Assembly: GCA_003427395.1 (NCBI GenBank)
Contig: BFEA01000361.1
Location: 259,150-281,658, forward strand
DNA: 22,509 nt
Direction of reading: 5' to 3'
Source of the DNA: Chara braunii
Taxonomy: Eukaryota; Streptophyta; Charophyceae; Charales; Characeae
Shown here: positions 9,643-17,760 of the stretch, one piece after another
Position numbering within the stretch: position 1 is the first letter of the stretch
Layout of the letters: each line of letters opens with the position of its first letter
Program-made: the position numbers and the translations under genes
The notes under the pieces: model-generated
Database searches by the model: none
Told to the model about the DNA's origin: nothing
The model's input: only the letters and a program-made list of their open reading frames with translations

Positions 9643-9786
9643 CTGTTCAGTTTATTTTTCTGCAGAACATGTCTTTTTTTTCGTTTTTTTTTGGATTTTC
9701 TTGTTTTTACTGGGACCTTCCCTTGGCCCTGGCCCGGCCCGGTGGTGCGGGCAACCAAGGTGACCCAGCAGCCCGGTTGGTAATGC
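9643..9786 (+). mobile_element. second partial CTAGGCTACC-family MITE
   Basis: Begins CTGTTCAGTTTATTTTTCTG, an internal position of the family. It then repeats the T-rich, GGGACCTTCCCTTGG and GC-rich blocks and ends in a degenerate terminus CCCGGTTGGTAATG. The first eight bases, CTGTTCAG, fit the hAT duplication pattern, so the copy ending at 9642 may have inserted into this one. Confidence 0.6.
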
Positions 9787-9816
9787 AGTGTGCTATGTGA
9801 ATGTGAAGCTCAAAAG

Positions 9817-10083
9817 CTAGGCTACCAGAGTGGCCCGGGGTCACTTGCCCGGCCGGGCCAAAAAGATAAAGAAAATAAAAAAATAAAAAAATCATGTTTA
9901 AAATTTATTTTGTATTTTAAATTTGGTGAAGAATTTCGATGTAACCCTGAGGCAAAAGTTGTTCAGTTTATTTTTCTGCATAACATAGCTTTTTTTTTTT
10001 TTTGATTTTTTTTTTTCGGTTGGATCCTTGGTCCTTGCACGGGATGGCCACCCGGGACCCGGGCGGCCCGGCCGGTAGCCTAG
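9817..10083 (+). mobile_element. complete hAT-like MITE, 267 bp, CTAGGCTACC family
   Basis: The terminal inverted repeats are CTAGGCTACC (9817-9826) and GGTAGCCTAG (10074-10083), continuing as GC-rich imperfect repeats. They are flanked by the perfect 8-bp duplication CTCAAAAG (9809-9816, 10084-10091), which fits the hAT consensus nTnnnnAn. The interior is AT-rich with poly-T runs and no coding capacity. At least four other pieces of the family lie in the window (1073, 8769, 9476, 9643). Mobilisation would need a transposase from elsewhere. Confidence 0.88.
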
Positions 10084-10091
10084 CTCAAAAG

Positions 10092-10404
10092 CGAATTTCT
10101 TTTACTGTAAACAAGGCAGCTTCTGTTTCTGCGCCCTGTAAACCAGAGCCGGTAAGTTGGTAGATTGTTTTTTCTCCCCCCCGTACCCCCCCGCCCGCCA
10201 AAAACTATTGTATCCAACAAGATTTGAGCTCTTGATCTATTCTCCAACAGTTACTTGTGAGTACTGTTCAGCCACTGGGCAGGTACCATGGAACGGAGTG
10301 TGTTTTCCCAGGTCTTCCAGAATTCTGGTCTTTTCTTAAAATAAAGGAAAACAAGGGTGTAACCCGGGTAGGACGTTTTTGTATTCATCCGAATTGCACT
10401 CAGG
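10092..10404. other. intergenic sequence, no gene recognised
   Basis: A C-rich patch lies at 10176-10199. On the minus strand near 10220-10240 CAAGAGCTCAAATCTTG can fold as a T-arm-like hairpin. A related stretch lies at about 10523-10560 (GATCTGTTC..CAGTTAT..GAGTGTG against GATCTATTC..CAGTTAC..TGAGTAC). These may be old tRNA-derived SINE relics, but the evidence is weak. No upstream HAD exon was found here. Confidence 0.4.
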
Positions 10405-10412
10405 GTTCAAAC

Positions 10413-10512
10413 CATAGTTGCGGCGCACCAGTGCGCAGTGCAGTGTGCTTCAGTGCACTGTGCGGTGCGGTGCGGTGCGCAAATCCGCGCACCGAGGTGC
10501 GCCGCAACTATC
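10413..10512. mobile_element. 100-bp GC-rich foldback MITE
   Basis: ATAGTTGCGGCGCACC at the left pairs with GGTGCGCCGCAACTAT at the right. The loop region is itself palindromic (CAGTGCACTG at 10451-10460) and carries GTGCG repeats, so nearly the whole element folds. It is flanked by GTTCAAAC (10405-10412) and GTTAGAAC (10513-10520), a 6/8 match that fits the hAT duplication pattern. The superfamily is therefore inferred, not certain. Confidence 0.65.
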
Positions 10513-10742
10513 GTTAGAACCCATGATCTGTTCACCGACAGTTATATGAGTGTGTGTCGTACTGTCTACGATTAATAGCCACATGGGCTGGGTAATGTAG
10601 GTCTTCTCTCGTCTAACCTTTCCCTCCACTTGTCTCTTCAATGTCAGTGAGCCTCCCGAACAAGGTCATGTGAACTCAAACAAGCCTCTTGGGTAGTTTG
10701 TGCTAGCGATAGCCCCTCACATGTCCTTTTCCGCATGCTCTC

Positions 10743-10746
<4 letters not shown>

Positions 10747-10816
<70 letters not shown>
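10747..10816 (+). repeat. (GA)n microsatellite
   Basis: About 35 perfect GA units 57 bp upstream of the first visible HAD exon, within the preceding intron. Its surroundings (10523-10746) show no gene. Confidence 0.95.
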
Positions 10817-10818
<2 letters not shown>

Positions 10819-10872
10819 TGATAAGGAACTCCAACGAGCTAACGATGACTTGCATGGTGGGTGGACTTGCAG

Positions 10873-10944
10873 GGGCTTCGTGTTTACGGAGTTGATGGAA
10901 TTGTGATCCATAGCCGTAAACTGCAAGAAGATGTGTGCACAGAG
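10873..10944 (+). CDS. exon of a Cof-type HAD phosphatase gene (YbeY-HAD type)
   Basis: Acceptor ACTTGCAG, donor GTGAGT; 72 bp, phase 0 at both ends. It encodes GLRVYGVDGIVIHSRKLQED and ends in DVCTE. It is the first of four exons here that join in order, all phase 0, to give 144 residues matching the cap and C-terminal core of Cof-type haloacid-dehalogenase phosphatases. The best family fit is the plant protein with a chloroplast YbeY endoribonuclease domain followed by a HAD domain (AT2G25870 type), recalled without a search. In that protein YbeY matures rRNA, and the HAD part's substrate is not known to me. The motif I exon (DxDGT) should lie upstream and is not found in this window, so the gene is partial here. 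No promoter is visible. Confidence 0.8.
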
Positions 10945-11105
10945 GTGAGTTGTCGGTGTCGCCTTTGATGAAGCTAGCTTGACTAAGTTTGACCAAGTTG
11001 TTGACTATGTGTGTTGTCTTTGACCTGGTCTGAGAATCTTTTTTTGCCCTGTACGCAGCACAAGTTCCAGTTTCTTTTCTTTTCTTTTGCGTTTAGAGAC
11101 CCTCA

Positions 11106-11161
11106 ATGAGGAGAGAAAGTAGGGCTCCCTACTGGAGCACACAGTTTGAACACTGCGAACT

Positions 11162-11162
<1 letters not shown>
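11106..11162. other. intron sequence before the assembly gap
   Basis: Unremarkable intronic sequence leading into the (CT)n tract. No coding signal. Confidence 0.4.
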
Positions 11163-11217
<55 letters not shown>

Positions 11218-11677
11218 NNNNNNNNNNNNNNNNNNNNNNNNNNNNNNNNNNNNNNNNNNNNNNNNNNNNNNNNNNNNNNNNNNNNNNNNNNNNNNNNNNN
11301 NNNNNNNNNNNNNNNNNNNNNNNNNNNNNNNNNNNNNNNNNNNNNNNNNNNNNNNNNNNNNNNNNNNNNNNNNNNNNNNNNNNNNNNNNNNNNNNNNNNN
11401 NNNNNNNNNNNNNNNNNNNNNNNNNNNNNNNNNNNNNNNNNNNNNNNNNNNNNNNNNNNNNNNNNNNNNNNNNNNNNNNNNNNNNNNNNNNNNNNNNNNN
11501 NNNNNNNNNNNNNNNNNNNNNNNNNNNNNNNNNNNNNNNNNNNNNNNNNNNNNNNNNNNNNNNNNNNNNNNNNNNNNNNNNNNNNNNNNNNNNNNNNNNN
11601 NNNNNNNNNNNNNNNNNNNNNNNNNNNNNNNNNNNNNNNNNNNNNNNNNNNNNNNNNNNNNNNNNNNNNNNNNNNNN
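11163..11677. other. (CT)n tract and 460-bp assembly gap
   Basis: (CT)n at 11163-11217 runs directly into Ns (11218-11677), which are followed by a T-run (11678-11692). The gap lies in the intron between the first two visible HAD exons, so no known coding sequence is lost. True gap length is unknown. Confidence 0.95.
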
Positions 11678-11780
11678 TTTTTTTTTTTTTTTCATAACTC
11701 TGATATTTGATCATTCGCGGGACGCCATAGGGTGTTGTTTCTGCTTCTGTTTCTGAGTAGCTGGCCTGTTTGAAATGCAG

Positions 11781-11900
11781 GCATTTAATTTCTCAGCGAA
11801 GCACAAGACGCCATTGGTTGCTTTTGCTGGGGACCAATGTTTGACCCTGTTCGACCATCCGCTGGTGGATGCTCTGCATACGGTCTATTATGAGCCCAAG
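11781..11900 (+). CDS. HAD phosphatase exon (cap-domain segment)
   Basis: Acceptor AATGCAG, donor GTAAGG; 120 bp, phase 0. It encodes 40 residues including KTPLVAFAGDQCLTLFDHP and HTVYYEPK. These correspond to the conserved cap segment of the plant HAD family with the invariant-looking LFDHPLVD. It joins directly to the previous exon (..DVCTE) and the next (AEIVPD..) without missing residues. The preceding intron is 836 bp including the gap. Confidence 0.9.
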
Positions 11901-11957
11901 GTAAGGTTCTTTTTTTATATATAATCCTTTTGACTTTCGTTTGGATGTGGGAGTCAA

Positions 11958-12056
11958 CTTCGAGAGGCATACGATACAGAAACTCCATGGAGTGAAACGT
12001 ACTTTTGACTTCGAGAGGCATACGATAGAGAAACTCCATGGAGTGAAACGTACTTT
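11958..12056 (+). repeat. 51-bp tandem duplication
   Basis: CTTCGAGAGGCATACGATA begins at 11958 and again at 12009, and the two units differ by about one base. It lies just downstream of the second exon's donor and is intronic. High identity suggests a recent duplication. A 29-base poly-A (12113-12141) follows. Confidence 0.85.
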
Positions 12057-12112
12057 CCCACCATCCGCCACTCATGCATTGGAAGTTTTCTGAATCTGCT
12101 TGCGCCTTCTTG

Positions 12113-12145
<33 letters not shown>

Positions 12146-12238
12146 GGGGGGTTGCTCCCAGTTGATGAGGACACTAGGATGGGGGGATTCTAGTTTTGAG
12201 TGACAGGGGAGGGTCCCCGTCGGTTAGGAGAGTATCTT

Positions 12239-12338
12239 CTTCAGCTGAATAGAACGCCTGGCGGTCATAATTGCTGTATTTGTTGCAGCTTTCAGTCTAG
12301 ATACGGGAATAATGACCAGGCGTTCTATTCGACTGAAG
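12239..12338. repeat. 100-nt foldback (MITE-like or hairpin)
   Basis: The left arm CTTCAGCTGAATAGAACGCC (12239 on) pairs with the right arm ending TCTATTCGACTGAAG at 12338, nearly perfect over about 27 bp. The loop is about 45 nt. No clear target duplication is found. It is either a short MITE or a hairpin of unknown role in the intron. Confidence 0.65.
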
Positions 12339-12419
12339 ACGGCAGGCCGGGGGATTCTAGATGATCACAGAGACATTTCATCACTGCAAAAGGTTCCCCC
12401 GCTTCACAAGGAGGCTAGG

Positions 12420-12630
12420 ACGGGGAGGTTCTAGGTGGCGAGAGAGACAGGGAGAAAGAGGTTTCCAGATGATGAGGAAAGTCAGTCAGGACAGGGGGAT
12501 TCTTGTTGAGAGAGAGGGGGGTTCTAGTGGATGAGAGAGACAGGGGGATTCTAGTGGATGAGCGAGGCAGGGGGATTCTAGTGGATGAGCAGGGAGGCAG
12601 ATTTTAGTTGATGAGGGAGACATGGGGGTA
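12420..12630 (+). repeat. degenerate G-rich tandem repeats
   Basis: The motif GGGGGATTCTAGTGGATGAG recurs at about 27-bp spacing (12544, 12571), with weaker forms around it from about 12180. Intronic, no coding signal. Confidence 0.6.
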
Positions 12631-12724
12631 ATGTGCTTTCGCCCAGTCATCTGGGGCGAGCTCCCACCTGCAGAGATGTGCAGATGCCGGCCGTACAGGG
12701 TACAGGTTTATCGCGCTTGCACTG

Positions 12725-13215
12725 ATCGGAAGGTACCGCCCGTCATATAGATTGGAAGATACTGTCTGTACCGATCAGAGTCCCGATTGTACGGATCGGA
12801 AGATCCTGGCCTTGAGATTGGAAACTGCCGGCCGGCCGTAGAGAATGGAAAATACTGGCCGCACAGATCGATCCCGATTGTGCAAATTGGGAGATACCGG
12901 CCGTGGAAATCGATCCCGATGGTACGGATAGAAGATCCTGACCTTGGGATTGCACCGATGGTTAGCAGGGACCCCCACTTTTCAGATCTTGGGTGACGGG
13001 TCCAAAACTTAAATCAGGGTTTGCGGGTCAAATTTTATGCCCCCCCCCTTTTTTTCTGCGGATAGGAAGACACCAGGTATAGAGAATGCACAATACTGGC
13101 TGTACAGATCGGTCCCAATTGCACGGATTGGGAGATACACTAGCTATAGGGACTTGGAAGATACTGGCCGTAAAGATCAGTCCCGATTGTACGGATTGGA
13201 AGATCGTCCGGCAAG
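12725..13215 (+). repeat. minisatellite with ~42-bp unit and ~22-27-bp half units
   Basis: Units follow the pattern GATTGGAAGATACTGGCCGT then ACAGATCGATCCCGATTGTACG. Full 42-bp units start near 12844, 12886 and 13084. Shorter units of about 22-27 bp (GATCGGAAGATCCTGGCC type) alternate with them. A non-repeat interval with a C-run lies at about 12960-13060. No protein meaning is apparent. The higher-order mix of long and short units is unusual for a plain minisatellite. Confidence 0.75.
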
Positions 13216-13312
13216 TCCTGTTGACAGATACTGCAAGAAATGTAAGGCTGCAGAGTTCCACTTCCTTCATCTGTGGATTTTTTTTTTTGTTTTTTTTTTT
13301 TTTTTGTTTTAC

Positions 13313-13465
13313 CATTTCATGCATCTGCTGATTGCCACGAGATATCTTCATGAAACTGGCCAGCGCTAGATAATTGTAATATTTCATGCATCTGCTGATT
13401 CGGCTTCCAGTGCAGTTCGAACTCGGGTCGGTATTTCAATTTCCAGTGCAGTTCTGGGGTGTACC
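13313..13465 (+). repeat. short dispersed direct repeats in intron
   Basis: ATTTCATGCATCTGCTGATT occurs near 13314 and at 13381. TTCCAGTGCAGTTC occurs near 13408 and 13440. T-rich runs lie just upstream. No gene. Confidence 0.6.
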
Positions 13466-13502
13466 GACCCAGGCAAGTTGGTTAATGTTTTGGAAATTTT
13501 GA

Positions 13503-15839
13503 TTTTTTTTTTTTTTTTTTTTTTTTTTTGAAGGTCCTTGTACAAGGCCTCTATCCTGGTGGTGGTAAGAGAACCACCGGGATTGAGGTTTTGCCTGGCG
13601 GGCCGCTCCATCTATTGGTGGGGAGCAACACCTGCTGGAAACGGGGTCAGCGTCCCCAAATACATCTTTACAGAACAACCCATCTTGAAGGTGGCGCCAT
13701 TGTGCTGGAAACCGGGTCCAGCGTCCTAAATTCAATCTATTGTTCCATACCTATCCTGCAGCAGGATCGGATATTGGGAGGGAAACACCAGGGGGCACCG
13801 GTGGAGTCTCCTCCCATCCCCTAGCCTCTGCCATCCACCTACTATCCTCATGGCGCCTATTGTGTCTTTGCCTTCTGCAGTAGAGTATGTTGAAAAAGGC
13901 TGAAACAACAAAAAAGGCTGAAAAGGCTGAAGTGAGCTACCAAACAGCTGAAAACATGCTGAATCCTACTATATTCCTCTACAAGGCACCTAGTTAGATG
14001 ACTCTAATTCCCCAGATATTCCTCCAGGGCCAGCGGGTGGGGGGGAAAGGGATCACCGAAATCCTGTGCGGGTCTCAACTGCTCGCTGGGATCCACCTTT
14101 GTCCAGTCCTTGAAGTGAAGCTGATAGTCTCTTTCCAGGTCTTCCTCTTGTCCCTCTCCATGTCCTTCGTTCTGCTGGTCCAACCTGTCTCCTGTCCAAC
14201 TCACCTTCGCGACCCAGCCCTCCCTCTCCCCCAGCCAGCTTTCACAGAACCGGGAGTCGGCGGGAGATAATGTTTTTAATGTCACCCCTGCTGTGCATCT
14301 GACTCAGATTTTCCTTAACTCTCTGCCATTGTGCCGCGATCTCATGCTGGAAGAGTAGCCGTATCTGTTCTGTGACTTCCCCCTCTTCCACCCTGGCCCC
14401 CTCTAATTCCAGGATGCATCTTCGCCACCGTATGGCCCATAGGATAGTACGCCTGCCCAGAGAGTACATATTTGCTACAAAGGCGTTGTCGCGAAAAAAG
14501 GGGGTAGTGTCCTAGCAGGATTGCCCTCCAGTCCCAAGGCCATAATGAGCCTGGAACGATGTGCCGCCAGATCCTATCCCACCATCTCCACAACAAGACC
14601 GCTGCAGGGCATTGTAGGAAAATGTGCTCAATCGTCTCAGGGCGCTTTTTTCCGGGGAAGTTTTGGCGGCAACCCCGGCACCAGGGAAGCGCCCTTCCTT
14701 GCTGTTCGAGCTGTGTATGATCGATCAGCCAGTCATTGGTCGGTAGGCAGCGATGAGTGATTTGCCATTGAAGAGCGGAGATTTTCGCCGGCCTTTTCTG
14801 ATACTCGCTGAACCATTGGATAGGTTTGAGTTTGCTTCTATCTACATTTGGATGGCGCTGCCATCTGTCTGCCACCACGTCTTTTAGCCCACGCTTGGGT
14901 CTGAGCATTCGATAGACGGACTTCGTTTTTAGGGTGGCTAGATGGACCGTTCTTTCCTCCCCCCGTCCCCGCCCTCCCCTGCCTTTCCACGACCATCGCC
15001 ATTCTTGGGGATCAAGGGGGAGGTTCCCAATTGGGCTCATTGGACGGTACGCTCTCCAACCTTTCCCCTCTTCGATCACCCGGATGCGATAGACCTCTGA
15101 TTTTCATTTCCAGATGAAAGGTTGTCTGCTCTCTTGCAGCCGTCCTGTTTCTGTGATACCGTAGCATTCAATTAGGACTTGTGCCTGATCCACTATGTGT
15201 ACCCGGCCTATTTGTGATTTGTGGCCAGGTAGCCCCACCCAATCGTCTTCTTCCAACGTTGGACCTTTCTTAAGCCTAGTGTACCATTGGATGGGGAAAA
15301 TTTCAATGAGTTCTTCCATTGTGGACTCGAGTGAGTGGCAGTAGCGCAGGCATCTTTTCATTCTTGCTGCACTTTCCCATTCTCCGCTTTCCCCATCCCA
15401 AAGGTCCCCCACCCTGAGTACCCCATGTTTCACCCAAAGTTTCCATGGGGAGTCCGAGCTGCCGAACAGTGGTTGCCTGATTATCTCTTCCCATCTGTCC
15501 GGGGCGGGGCGGTCGGGGAGTGGGAGCTTCCTCCACATGCGCTGGAGACGTATCCAATGTTCCTCTGCTGGGTCACCATTCGAGTATTTTCTGGAGAGTC
15601 TCCAGTATCTGTCCTCGAGCCATATTAGAGGGTCAGTTTCTGGTGGGGTTTCCGGGGCCGGGCCGCAATTTGTGTCAGTGCCAGGGGAACCCAGGGGGAG
15701 GAGGTTTTGAAAATAATATGTTGAATCCAGTGGACGCTCAAGGCCTGAAATTGTGTGGGAGGGTCCACTATTCCAAGCCCCCCTCCGACCTTGGGCTGAA
15801 CAACAGAGTCCCATGCCACACGACTGATGGCATGGGTAT
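13503..15839 (-). mobile_element. 5'-truncated LINE retrotransposon in HAD intron
   Basis: On the minus strand the element begins in the middle of ORF2 (about 15839), runs through a post-RT domain and zinc-finger region, then a 3' UTR (about 14240-13530), and ends in a 27-base poly-A (T-run 13503-13529). Possible target duplications are GAAATTTTGA (13493-13502) and GAATTTCTGA (15840-15849), an 8/10 match. The 3' UTR has an internal near-repeat (TGCTGGAAAC.GGGTC.AGCGTCC at about 13633 and 13703). Heavy 5' truncation and a poly-A tail are typical LINE insertion features. Confidence 0.8.
14242..15838 (-). pseudogene. LINE ORF2 C-terminal region, broken
   Basis: Reading down from 15838: WDSVVQPKVGGGLGIVD is the conserved segment after the reverse-transcriptase core of L1-type ORF2. 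A frame change near 15715 leads to LLPLGSPGTDTNCGP and onward to a TGA at 15104-15106. The same frame resumes with a zf-RVT region (WCRGCRQNFPGKK..IEHIFLQCP, residues C-x2-C..H-x4-C) near 14700. A second frame change near 14490 in a C5/T6 run leads to SLGRRTILWAIRWRRC. The catalytic RT and endonuclease domains are absent because of the 5' truncation. Not functional. Confidence 0.85.
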
Positions 15840-16012
15840 GAATTTCTGAATTCCTGAGATTTTTTACTTTTTATTTTTTGTTTTTTATTTCAATTTTTTA
15901 TAGTTTTTTGAGATTTTTAATTTTGACAAATTTGAAAATTTAAGAATTTAATATAAATAAAAAATGTTCTGAAAACGTCTGATCCATGTTTCAAATATTT
16001 CAATCCCTGCAG

Positions 16013-16063
16013 GCAGAAATCGTACCTGATGTGGAAGAGCTGGTGACAAAGTTTGGGATTCAG
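16013..16063 (+). CDS. HAD phosphatase exon (short, 17 codons)
   Basis: Acceptor CCTGCAG, donor GTGAGT; 51 bp, phase 0. It encodes AEIVPDVEELVTKFGIQ. This continues the cap domain directly after ..YYEPK, as the plant family does. The preceding intron (4112 bp) carries the LINE and the minisatellite, so this gene tolerates very long, insertion-loaded introns. Confidence 0.88.
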
Positions 16064-16341
16064 GTGAGTCATGGCGAAGGTTGCTGAAGAAGTGCCTTTT
16101 TTTAAGTTTTTTTTTCAAGAAGTAATAAAGTAGTTAAAAAAAACAAAATACTAATAATAGTAATATTACTGTAATAATAATTGTCTTTGTTTTTCTCCTC
16201 CCAGATTCTATAATATTTTTAAAAAAGTCCTATTCAGCACCTATGGCGAGCAACCTACAGGTGCTCTGTCGTATTTAACATGTATGGGTGCCGCATTTGC
16301 AAGTCGGATTGCAAGGCAATCTGATTCAAATTTCAAAACCC

Positions 16342-16446
16342 GTTCTTCGGTACATCCGTCAAAATTGGAACCAAACAGAGAAAGAAGGTTAGCATGGCCC
16401 TTGCGCTTTCACGGATGACACGCATAAATCGAGAAATGGTCCAAAA
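16342..16446 (+). pseudogene. U6 snRNA retropseudogene
   Basis: Recognisable U6 blocks in order: TTCGGTACATCCG, AAAATTGGAAC, GGTTAGCATGGCCC, TTGCGC, GGATGACACGCA and AAATCGAGAAATGGTCC. Indels and substitutions (for example extra bases in CAGAGAAAGAAGG and after TTGCGC) show it is not functional. The A-rich tail and the 15-bp flanking duplication (16323-16337 and 16543-16557, GATTCAAA.TTCAAA, one mismatch) show it arrived by LINE-type retrotransposition. It lies in the HAD intron. Confidence 0.9.
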
Positions 16447-16542
16447 GACTCCAAATTATTACCCAAAAGAAAAAAAGAAAAAAAGAAAAAAAGAAAAAAA
16501 GAAAAAAAGAAAAAAAGAAAAAAAGGAAAAACGAAAAAAGAA
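16447..16542 (+). repeat. A-rich tail turned into a (GAAAAAAA)n microsatellite
   Basis: Following the U6 copy, an A-rich stretch becomes regular GAAAAAAA octamers from about 16470 to 16526. It ends at the right target duplication, so it is the former poly-A tail expanded with interspersed G. Confidence 0.8.
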
Positions 16543-16557
16543 GATTCAAACTTCAAA

Positions 16558-16699
16558 TGCTGATTGCAAATGAGTTTCATTGTGAATGAATCTGGACTCC
16601 AATCTGAATGCAATTCAGTTTCATTAACTTTCATAATTTTTTTGCAATTTTTTGGGGTGTGATCATGCCCTGCTTCTTGTGTTTGGTTTCCCTCGTGCC
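16558..16699. other. intronic spacer
   Basis: AT-rich sequence with repeated CAGTTTCATT-like words. No gene recognised. Confidence 0.4.
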
Positions 16700-16776
16700 T
16701 TGTTAGTTAGCGCAGTCTGCTAGCACATCTGTTTATGGGGGGTACAGAAAGTCATAGGTCGGAATCCCGGCCGCAC
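16700..16776 (+). pseudogene. tRNA-like relic (SINE head or tRNA pseudogene)
   Basis: TAGCGCAGTCTGCTAGCAC (16708 on) resembles an A box and folds as a D arm with one mismatch. TCTGT/ACAGA forms a perfect anticodon-type stem with an oversized 11-nt loop. GGTCGGAATCC (16757-16767) resembles a B box with two changes. The acceptor stem does not pair, so it is not a working tRNA. Confidence 0.4.
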
Positions 16777-17123
16777 TTCTTGAGTCAAAATCGGAGGAAA
16801 TGGACAGGAAAATCAAATGACCGCGTGTGGTCCCCACAGGCAGGGGTATCTGGCAATGTGCACTGTGGAGTTTGGACTCTGGAGTGATGCAAGTGCTTTT
16901 TTTTATTCGAGAGGAGGGGGGAGGGAGGGGGGGGGGGGAACAGCTCGCTCTTTCTACTTTTCTCTGTGTTTTACTTTGTGCTCTGTCAATCATCATTTTG
17001 CTCGGCGGTGTGATGGATCCATCACTCTTGTGTGTGCTTTTCTCAATCTTTGACTCTTTGAACAATCCCCCGCAGCCCGCCGTAATGGATCCCTCGCAGC
17101 CAGTGCCAGTTTTTATTTAACTT
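16777..17123. other. intronic sequence, no gene recognised
   Basis: Contains a G-rich run (about 16914-16938) and two ATGGATCC words in ATGGATCCATCACT and ATGGATCCCTCGCA. The open frames here have no protein character. Confidence 0.5.
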
Positions 17124-17223
17124 CATTAGCAATTTAAGGCCCCACAGTCCCTACTGACTCTGCTTGTTCACCTCAAGCACCAGTAGGACTTTGGCGCTTG
17201 GGGGCCTTAAATTGTTAATAATG
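17124..17223. mobile_element. 100-nt foldback MITE / long hairpin
   Basis: CAATTTAAGGCCCC (17130 on) pairs with GGGGCCTTAAATTG (17201-17214). The pairing continues inward as AGTCCCTACTG with CAGTAGGACT and TGCTTG with CAAGCA, leaving a 7-nt loop. TTA stands on both sides (17126-17128 and 17215-17217), which could be a 3-bp PIF/Harbinger-type duplication with one extra G on the left. Almost the whole element folds on itself. A small-RNA precursor is a possible alternative reading. Confidence 0.65.
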
Positions 17224-17283
17224 TTACGATCCTGGGCAATTCCGAAGTGCAAATACACAGGGAAATAAAATGCCATCCAATTG

Positions 17284-17366
17284 CAAACAGAAATGAATGA
17301 ACTTGAGAGGAGAGAGAGCGAAAGAAGAAGAAAAGAGAGAGAAGAAGAGAGAAAGAAGGAGGAGAA
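17284..17366 (+). repeat. purine (GA/GAA)-rich tract
   Basis: Almost purely A/G (AGAGAGAGCGAAAGAAGAAG and similar). Low complexity, intronic. Confidence 0.8.
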
Positions 17367-17462
17367 AATGTACACCGGGTACTACACCCGCAAAAGACCA
17401 ATGACAAATCCCCCTTCTCTCCGCTAACCAGTCTCCTCCTCATTATCTCCCCCTCTCTTATT

Positions 17463-17463
17463 C

Positions 17464-17508
<45 letters not shown>

Positions 17509-17713
17509 AATAATAGCAATAATAATAATAAAATAATAATCATAATCATAATCATAATCATAATGAATGGCTGAACCAGAATCTATGTCTGAGTCCCTCT
17601 TCTACTGCCAGCGGAACAAGAGGTCCACCGTAGCCATGGCCGCCTCCTCCCTCCACTTCCAACAGGCAATGACTATGGCGGCCTACTAGGGGCCCAACAA
17701 CAACAACAACAAC

Positions 17714-17760
<47 letters not shown>

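Noticed and set aside
9228-9800. ORFs of 125 and 113 aa crossing 9438-9475
   Set aside because: They translate the mate-pair adapter (SYTHLDVYKRQ, MCIRDR) and are artefacts.
10220-10560. Pair of tRNA-derived SINE copies
   Set aside because: Only a T-arm-like fold and loose similarity between two stretches are seen. There is no A box or tail.
10741-10996. Arg-Glu or Ser-Leu repeat proteins from (GA)n and similar tracts
   Set aside because: Pure microsatellite translation. The real coding part here is only the 72-bp exon on the plus strand.
11103-11756. ORFs of about 190-216 aa on both strands
   Set aside because: They consist of dinucleotide-repeat translation and unknown bases across the assembly gap.
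12725-13215. CRISPR-like array
   Set aside because: Units are degenerate and contiguous, without conserved repeats separated by unique spacers. The genome is eukaryotic.
8838-14722. Two identical LINE segments as evidence of a recent segmental duplication
   Set aside because: The first copy is bounded by an N and a library adapter. An artefact explains the identity better.
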